The notes under the pieces were generated by a model that was given only the letters and a program-made list of their open reading frames with translations, was not told the origin of the DNA and made no database searches. A stretch of DNA of 64,000 nucleotides. It comes from Telluribacter roseus (GTDB lineage: Bacteria > Bacteroidota > Bacteroidia > Cytophagales > Spirosomataceae). The stretch is from NCBI RefSeq assembly GCF_017355915.2, contig NZ_JAFEUV020000021.1, positions 1-64,000 of the forward strand. Direction: 5' to 3'. The translations under genes and the position numbers were made by a program. Shown here in pieces: positions 60,049-64,000 of the stretch. Numbering within the stretch: position 1 is the first letter of the stretch; each line of letters starts with the position of its first letter.

Positions 60049-60074
60049 CAGTCCCAAAACATACCAACTGGAAC

Positions 60075-60147
60075 GGTGATGTAGCTCAGTTGGTAGAGCA
60101 AAGGACTGAAAATCCTTGTGTCGGCGGTTCGATTCCGTCCATCACCA
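60075..60147 (+). tRNA. tRNA-Phe (anticodon GAA)
   Basis: Acceptor GGTGATG pairs with CATCACC; D arm AGCTCAGTTGGTAGAGC; anticodon arm AGGACT-GAA-AATCCT (GAA at 60108-60110); T arm CGGTTCGATTCCG. CCA is not encoded. 73 bases. It marks the boundary between core chromosome and the mobile element. Confidence 0.97.
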
Positions 60148-60150
60148 CAG
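60120..60150 (+). other. candidate attachment site at the tRNA-Phe 3' end
   Basis: The T arm and acceptor end of tRNA-Phe are a classical target of tyrosine recombinases, and mobile-element genes begin 400 bp downstream. The other junction and the integrase are outside the window, so the repeated core cannot be confirmed. Confidence 0.35.
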
Positions 60151-60161
60151 AATGCAAAGGT

Positions 60162-60200
60162 AACCGCTTGATAATCAATAGATTGTCAAGCGGTTTTTTG
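60162..60200 (+). terminator. tRNA-Phe terminator
   Basis: Exact arms AACCGCTTGA and TCAAGCGGTT with a 14-base loop, followed by a run of T. It ends 50 bases after the tRNA. Confidence 0.88.
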
Positions 60201-60545
60201 TTTGGTTTACATTCTAGTTTACAGTCTCCTCCTGTTTCCCGTATTTCTGCTCCAAAATCCTTTATCAGAGGTAGAGAACTTTTCCAAATATACCTTCGGA
60301 ACTCTTCCAATTTAGAGTCAATTTGGCTCTATTCAGCTAAACAACCAGCCCCTATTTTACCTAAAATCTTTATTTTACTTATCCTAATTGGCTGTCTTTT
60401 GATTGGTGGCCCCTGAACCAACTCCTCTCCTAAAGCCGTCTAGATGCGTTTAAATGCAGTTTAGGTTATTCCTACCAAATTCCTACCGCCATTTCTCAAA
60501 TTCCCTTTTCATATTCGGCCAGCAAAATCAAAAACCCATTGCGCC
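60201..60545. other. AT-rich spacer between tRNA-Phe and the element's first gene
   Basis: No gene is supported. Short direct repeats are visible (TTTACA near 60205 and 60219; ATTCCTACC at about 60470 and 60480). These could be recombinase or accessory-protein sites of the element end, but nothing is diagnostic. Confidence 0.4.
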
Positions 60546-60839
60546 ATGACGAAATTAGTGCTTATCGAATTTGAGGAGTTTAAGGCGTTTGCCGGTAACC
60601 TGATCCAGGAAGAAATCAGAAAGGCGCTCTACCCCAACGGACAATCCGACACCCCCAAGCAGGAGCCTTTCCTGACGCGGGCCCAGATGGCCAAAGAACT
60701 GGACGCATCGCTTGTTACCCTGCACCAGTGGCAGAAGGACGGACTACCTTACCACCGGCTTCACCGGCGAATCTATTTCATTAAATCAGAAGTGCTGGAA
60801 TACATGCACTCCAATCAGAAGAAAAAGAAAAAGGGATAG
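60546..60839 (+). CDS. helix-turn-helix DNA-binding protein (excisionase-like)
   Basis: A 97-residue protein whose second half is a MerR/Xis-type winged helix: FLTRAQMAKELDASLVTLHQWQKDGLPYHRLHRRIYFIKSEVLEYMHSNQ. A basic Lys-rich tail ends the protein. Such small HTH_17 proteins are common next to the integrase or replication module of Bacteroidota mobile elements, acting as excision factors or regulators. First gene after tRNA-Phe, 45 bp before the ATPase gene. Confidence 0.85.
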   Translation: MTKLVLIEFEEFKAFAGNLIQEEIRKALYPNGQSDTPKQEPFLTRAQMAKELDASLVTLHQWQKDGLPYHRLHRRIYFIKSEVLEYMHSNQKKKKKG

Positions 60840-60884
60840 CGCCTCGACCGCGCTATCCCCAAATGACTTTAAAAGAAATCCGAT

Positions 60885-61862
60885 ATGACAAAAATAAACG
60901 GACTGAATGGTTTATCCAACCATTTGGCAGGAAAGATTATATCCAGCTCATCCCTGAAAGGGATGGAAGAACTGGCCCACCGGGGTAAAACCCTCGCTCC
61001 CCTTAAGAGGCTCCTGGGCAATTACATCCTTGAGAACTCCTCCGTGATCTTCGCTGCCGAACGAGGAACCGGCAAAACCTTACTAGGTCTGCAGCTGTGC
61101 ATCGCTATTTCCGCTGAGTGGGAATCCCTCTGGAACGAGCCGATTGAGTACCATGGCAACACGCTTTTCATTAATTGTGAGCTTAGCGAGGATACCATCA
61201 GCCGCCGACTTTCCAAACTATTTGAAGAGCCACCCCGCACGATTAGCTTTCCCAATTACCGGAGCCTGGTGTACACGACCAAAAACAGCCTGGAAGAAGA
61301 AGTCCAGGCCATTATTGAAATGTCCAGTATCCATAAGCCTGTACTTATTGTCCTGGACAACTTCCGGGTAGCTTTTCTGAATTCGGATACCAATAACAAC
61401 AAGGAGGTAGCCAAGGCCATGCACCTGATCCTGACCCTGCGGGATATGCTCAATACCACGATCATCATTACGGACCATACCCGAAAACACACTCGACACC
61501 TGCTTACGGATAGCGATTTGCAGAGCGGCTCAGGTGTTAAATCTGATTTGACCGATAGTGATATGTTTCTCAGGAAGAGCAAGCAGGACATTCAGTACCG
61601 GATCTTCAAGCGATCAAAATCCAGACACTGCGAGGAAACGGACGGAGCCAAGCTGCTGAGGCTGAATCCCGATTCGTTATGGTTTGATTTCGTGCAGGAC
61701 AACATTGACGAGTCCCAGCATATTGGTGCTGATGTACTGCCCGAAAAGGACGAGCAAAAGGATCTGGCGAAGGAGCTCAGAGATCAGGGAAAATCAATAG
61801 ATCAGATTGCACGGATACTGAACAGGGCAAAATCAACCATTCACCGATGGTTAAACGAGTGA
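60885..61862 (+). CDS. RepA-like RecA-fold ATPase (AAA_25), putative element helicase
   Basis: A 325-residue protein. A RecA-like core has Walker A AERGTGKT (about residues 58-65), GNTLFINCELSEDTISRRL, Walker B VLIVLDNF and a sensor segment TTIIITDHTRKHTRHLLTDSDLQSGSGVKSDLTDSD. The layout matches the RepA hexameric helicase family (RSF1010 RepA) and AAA_25 proteins of mobile elements. The last 35 residues form a Trp-containing HTH (KSIDQIARILNRAKSTIHRWLNE), suggesting direct DNA binding. The repeat array starts right after its stop codon and the primase gene follows. Confidence 0.87.
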   Translation: MTKINGLNGLSNHLAGKIISSSSLKGMEELAHRGKTLAPLKRLLGNYILENSSVIFAAERGTGKTLLGLQLCIAISAEWESLWNEPIEYHGNTLFINCELSEDTISRRLSKLFEEPPRTISFPNYRSLVYTTKNSLEEEVQAIIEMSSIHKPVLIVLDNFRVAFLNSDTNNNKEVAKAMHLILTLRDMLNTTIIITDHTRKHTRHLLTDSDLQSGSGVKSDLTDSDMFLRKSKQDIQYRIFKRSKSRHCEETDGAKLLRLNPDSLWFDFVQDNIDESQHIGADVLPEKDEQKDLAKELRDQGKSIDQIARILNRAKSTIHRWLNE

Positions 61863-61863
61863 G

Positions 61864-62178
61864 CGTTCCAGCCGTCCCATTCGTTCCGGCCGTTCTTTTT
61901 GTTCCATTCGTTCTTTTCGTTCCGCATGTTCCATTTCAACTCATTTCGTTCCAAATGTTCTATTCGTTCCGAACGTTCCGTTCGTTCTGTTTATCCCATT
62001 TTAGCCTATATCGTTCTTTTTGTTCCATTCGTCCCGTTTGTTTCGAACGTTCTGTTCGTTCCATTCCGTTCCAAACGTTCCATTCTGGCCTATATCGTTC
62101 TTTTCGTTCGATTTGTTTCGTCCGTTCCAGGTGTTCCATTTGTCCCATTGCGTTCGATTTGTTCCACTTTTTCCGGGA
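61864..62178. repeat. array of degenerate 9-bp GTTCCATTC-type repeats
   Basis: About 30 consecutive units, mostly exactly 9 bp (GTTCCATTC, GTTCTTTTC, GTTCCGTTC, GTCCCATTC and variants), with spacers of 10 or 11 bp at a few points and a higher-order repeat: GCCTATATCGTTCTTTT occurs at 62004 and 62088. The 9-bp period keeps frames open, creating low-complexity open frames on both strands that are unlikely to be genes. Confidence 0.85.
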
Positions 62179-62232
62179 CAAAAAGAGGGTTTAGTTATAA
62201 GTGACTGATAATCAGTACCGAGATTTTATAAT

Positions 62233-62280
62233 GGAACGAAAAGAACGAAAAGAACGAGCAGAACGTGGAACGAACGAACG
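62233..62280. repeat. inverted short array of GGAACGAA-type units
   Basis: GGAACGAAAAGAACG (62233-62247) is the exact reverse complement of 61909-61923, and further AACG units continue to about 62280. It runs opposite to the main array and ends just before the primase start. Confidence 0.8.
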
Positions 62281-62305
62281 GCTGCGGGTGAAAAAGAAAA
62301 AAAAT

Positions 62306-63241
62306 ATGAATGCTAAACACATCAATCAGCAGTATTCCCTGGTGGAATTTTTAACAGTCAAAGGCTTTCAGCCTGTCAGTATCAAAGGTAGCGACTACTG
62401 GTACCGCTCTATGATCCGTGAGACCGAGCAGACCGCTTCCTTCAAGGTTGATAGCGGGAAGAACTTGTGGTATGATCACGGTATGGGTAAAGGAGGTACC
62501 CTCATTGACTTAGCATGCCTTCTTTTCCAAACGGATGATGTGAAGCGGGTCATGAGGGAAATCAAAAGCAGCTTTTTTTCTTTTCACCCGCACCCAACGA
62601 ACAAGCCCATTTCAGCAAGGAAAAGCAAAGGGTTACGCGTGATCGGAAATCATGAGCTACGAGATCCAAAGCTGATGGAGTACCTGCAGTCACGGGGTAT
62701 CGCGCCTGAGGTGGGCAGCCAGTTCTGTACGGAACTGTACTACGAAAATAAAGGCAGACTGTTCCGGAGCATAGCCTTTGAAAATGTTTCACAAGGATAC
62801 GAGCTGAGCGGTCCGGGTTTTAAATCTAGTCTGGCTCCCAAGGATATCTCCTTTCTGGACAACGGTAGAGCTAAGCTGTCCGTTTTCGAGGGCTTCATGG
62901 ACTTTCTGTCCTACCAGATGCTGCCCGTTTTTCATGTTGCTGATTCTGATTACCTGATCTTGAATTCACTCTCTTTTTTAAGCCGAACCCCAGCGTACAT
63001 AGCCAGGTACGAGCGACTATTCCTCTTTCTGGATAATGACAAGGCGGGGATGAAAGCGGCCAGTCAACTAAGAGTCCGACATCCCCAGGTGATAGACATG
63101 TCCGTTTTTTACTCCGGTCATAAAGACCTGAATGACTTTTTAACTCAAACCCCCATCGCTTATGAGCAAAGAGCTAGTGATTCAACTATACCAGAAACAG
63201 GACCGAAAGCGTCGACGCGTCCTTTTCGACCTGTTCAGTGA
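62306..63241 (+). CDS. TOPRIM-domain DNA primase of the mobile element
   Basis: A 311-residue primase. The N-terminal part corresponds to a DnaG-type CHC2 domain lacking its cysteines (YWYRSMIRETEQTASFKVDSGKNLWYDHGMGKGGTLIDLA), a form common in Bacteroidota mobile elements. The TOPRIM core has Glu in FEGFMDFLSYQ and the DxD in LFLFLDNDKAGMKAA. ATG 62306 follows an A-rich Bacteroidota-style leader; an upstream in-frame ATG at 62201 would add a repeat-encoded MERKERKERAERG leader and is less likely. It overlaps the next gene by 80 bp. Confidence 0.86.
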   Translation: MNAKHINQQYSLVEFLTVKGFQPVSIKGSDYWYRSMIRETEQTASFKVDSGKNLWYDHGMGKGGTLIDLACLLFQTDDVKRVMREIKSSFFSFHPHPTNKPISARKSKGLRVIGNHELRDPKLMEYLQSRGIAPEVGSQFCTELYYENKGRLFRSIAFENVSQGYELSGPGFKSSLAPKDISFLDNGRAKLSVFEGFMDFLSYQMLPVFHVADSDYLILNSLSFLSRTPAYIARYERLFLFLDNDKAGMKAASQLRVRHPQVIDMSVFYSGHKDLNDFLTQTPIAYEQRASDSTIPETGPKASTRPFRPVQ

Positions 63242-63521
63242 TACCATCCAGCTAAATGCCTCTCTGCGGTTTATAGCCGATTTAATCAATCAGGAACTGG
63301 GGCAGGAGGAAATGGTATCCGAGGCCGATATCAAGTATTGCCGGTACTACTTCTCCGGGAAAACTGCACCCAGGCCCACTATGATAAGTAGTGTCCACAG
63401 GGAGAGTAAAGTACCTGTGGACAAGAAGAAGGAGCCAGGTAAGGAGGTTTCCTGGACGGACCCCGATGATCAGAACTTTAATTTAAATAATCCAGTCAAA
63501 TCTAAGTTTTCAAAACGATGA
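63162..63521 (+). CDS. small protein of unknown function
   Basis: A 119-residue protein starting inside the primase gene in another frame, with a basic N-terminus (YQKQDRKRRRVLFDLF), a helical middle (LRFIADLINQELGQEEMVSEADIKYCRYYF) and a charged Pro/Lys-rich C-terminus. Its TGA overlaps the ATG of the ParA-like gene (ATGA), indicating translational coupling. It may be a partition or DNA-binding partner of that ATPase; there is no recognised domain. Confidence 0.7.
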   Translation: MSKELVIQLYQKQDRKRRRVLFDLFSDTIQLNASLRFIADLINQELGQEEMVSEADIKYCRYYFSGKTAPRPTMISSVHRESKVPVDKKKEPGKEVSWTDPDDQNFNLNNPVKSKFSKR

Positions 63522-64000
63522 AAGAACTCCATTTCATTTTACAATCAAAGGGGGGTGTGGGTAAAAGCCTTTTGGCCTACCTGTTAGGCCTGGCTCATCA
63601 ACACTCGGAGCAAACCTTATTTGTGGATGTAGACAGCTCGACCGAAACATCCACTCGGCAGCTTAAATTTTTGGGTGAAGCCCGCATGGAAGCCCTGTCT
63701 CTTCTGAATGAGAAAGAAGTCCTGGTTCGGGATAATCTTATCTCCTACCTGGAGAGTCTGTCGGATTCCCCTTTCCAGCGCATCTATTTTGACTTTGGAG
63801 CACCGGAGTCAGAACAGTTTCCGGCCCTGCTGGAGCGCGATCTCCCATTCAAAGAATTTACGGATGCTATGACTTACCAGGCTGTTTTTCACGTAGTCAT
63901 CGGCGGGGGAGGTGCTTATAAAGCATCAGTTGAATATCTACAGCGGCTGCTCAGAGCGCTAAATCTGCAATTTGAAGTCATCGTATGGCAGAGCATTACC
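63518..64000 (+). CDS. ParA/MinD-like ATPase (partial)
   Basis: The first 161 codons of a ParA-family P-loop protein: deviant Walker A KGGVGKSLL at residues 10-18, FVDVDSSTETSTRQLKF (Walker A' Asp) and IYFDFGAPES (Walker B). Such proteins serve plasmid or element partition, or mobilisation. The gene continues past the window end. It begins at the ATGA overlap with the 119-residue protein. Confidence 0.88.
   Translation, partial: MKELHFILQSKGGVGKSLLAYLLGLAHQHSEQTLFVDVDSSTETSTRQLKFLGEARMEALSLLNEKEVLVRDNLISYLESLSDSPFQRIYFDFGAPESEQFPALLERDLPFKEFTDAMTYQAVFHVVIGGGGAYKASVEYLQRLLRALNLQFEVIVWQSIT

Larger units (their letters stand above)
60148..64000 (+). mobile_element. left end of an integrated mobilizable or conjugative element (partial)
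   Basis: Downstream of tRNA-Phe the gene content changes from host-like functions to small HTH protein, RepA-like RecA-fold ATPase, TOPRIM primase and ParA-like ATPase, all on the plus strand and partly overlapping. This is a replication/partition module typical of Bacteroidota integrative elements. The right end, integrase, relaxase and cargo lie beyond position 64000. Confidence 0.75.

Noticed and set aside
60006-60416. Open frames across tRNA-Phe on both strands
   Set aside because: They translate the tRNA sequence; a typical artefact.
61847-62208. Low-complexity Val/Pro/Phe and Ser/Phe/Arg open frames in the repeat array, and an Asn/Glu/Arg-rich antisense frame
   Set aside because: A 9-bp period without stop codons opens all frames; units vary freely at positions that change amino acids, so a DNA-level function is more likely.
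61864-62280. CRISPR array
   Set aside because: Units are 9 bp and contiguous, with no unique spacers of 25-40 bp and no cas genes; the nearby PD-(D/E)XK protein at 26834 is far away and unrelated.

Overview
The window is chromosomal DNA from a member of the Bacteroidota, most likely order Cytophagales. The evidence is the gliding and type IX secretion genes (gldJ, gldH, porT), the many promoters of the Bacteroidota form TTG-N19-22-TAnnTTTG, a SusC-style TonB receptor with an N-terminal carboxypeptidase-regulatory domain, an OmpA protein with thrombospondin type-3 repeats, menaquinone-type UbiE/MenG and a Bacteroidota-type arginine decarboxylase. The species cannot be named: only about 80 bases of 16S rRNA are present.

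Layout. 1-1124: 5' end of a 16S rRNA gene running leftward, two near-identical rRNA promoters and a structured gene-free stretch. 1125-19000: mostly housekeeping and stress genes (AhpD-like, ComF, GldJ, Mfd, PnuC, orphan barstar, an MhqO/MhqD-like quinone-detoxification operon, a TPP riboswitch with its TonB receptor, HemE, a GmhB-like phosphatase, a 42-residue lipoprotein, arginine decarboxylase). 19418-26148: a TetR regulator and a complete RND efflux operon (OMF, MFP, RND). 26285-31057: a nuclease, a DMT exporter, the nuoIJK part of complex I (NuoI carries a long repeat tail) and methylglyoxal synthase. 31118-36399: one end of an exopolysaccharide cluster (GT4, heparinase-like, bi-domain oxidoreductase). 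37162-37543: two tRNA-Val(UAC) genes, each with its own promoter and terminator. 37654-44565: PorT, MenG, OmpA/TSP3, a vanadium-haloperoxidase-like lipoprotein and a PurF-like enzyme. 44846-57255: TraB/GumN, an isolated nuoN, a PhoB-type regulator, AI-2E transporter, LON-domain protein, GldH, and a putative sugar-oxidation pair (TIM-barrel isomerase plus large cytochrome c dehydrogenase). 57315-59814: an HdrDE-like membrane electron-transfer operon with a perfect palindrome upstream.

60075-64000 holds tRNA-Phe followed by the left end of an integrated mobile element: a small HTH protein, a RepA-like RecA-fold ATPase, a TOPRIM primase, a small protein of unknown role and a ParA-like ATPase cut by the window end. 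Between the ATPase and the primase lies an unusual array of more than 30 degenerate 9-bp units (GTTCCATTC-like) with a shorter inverted array downstream. It is the best candidate here for an undescribed replication or priming origin.

rRNA, tRNA-Val and tRNA-Phe promoters share a -7 element followed directly by CASTCCCAA, which suggests a common stable-RNA control signal. Leaderless or near-leaderless initiation is likely for hemE and possible for nuoN.
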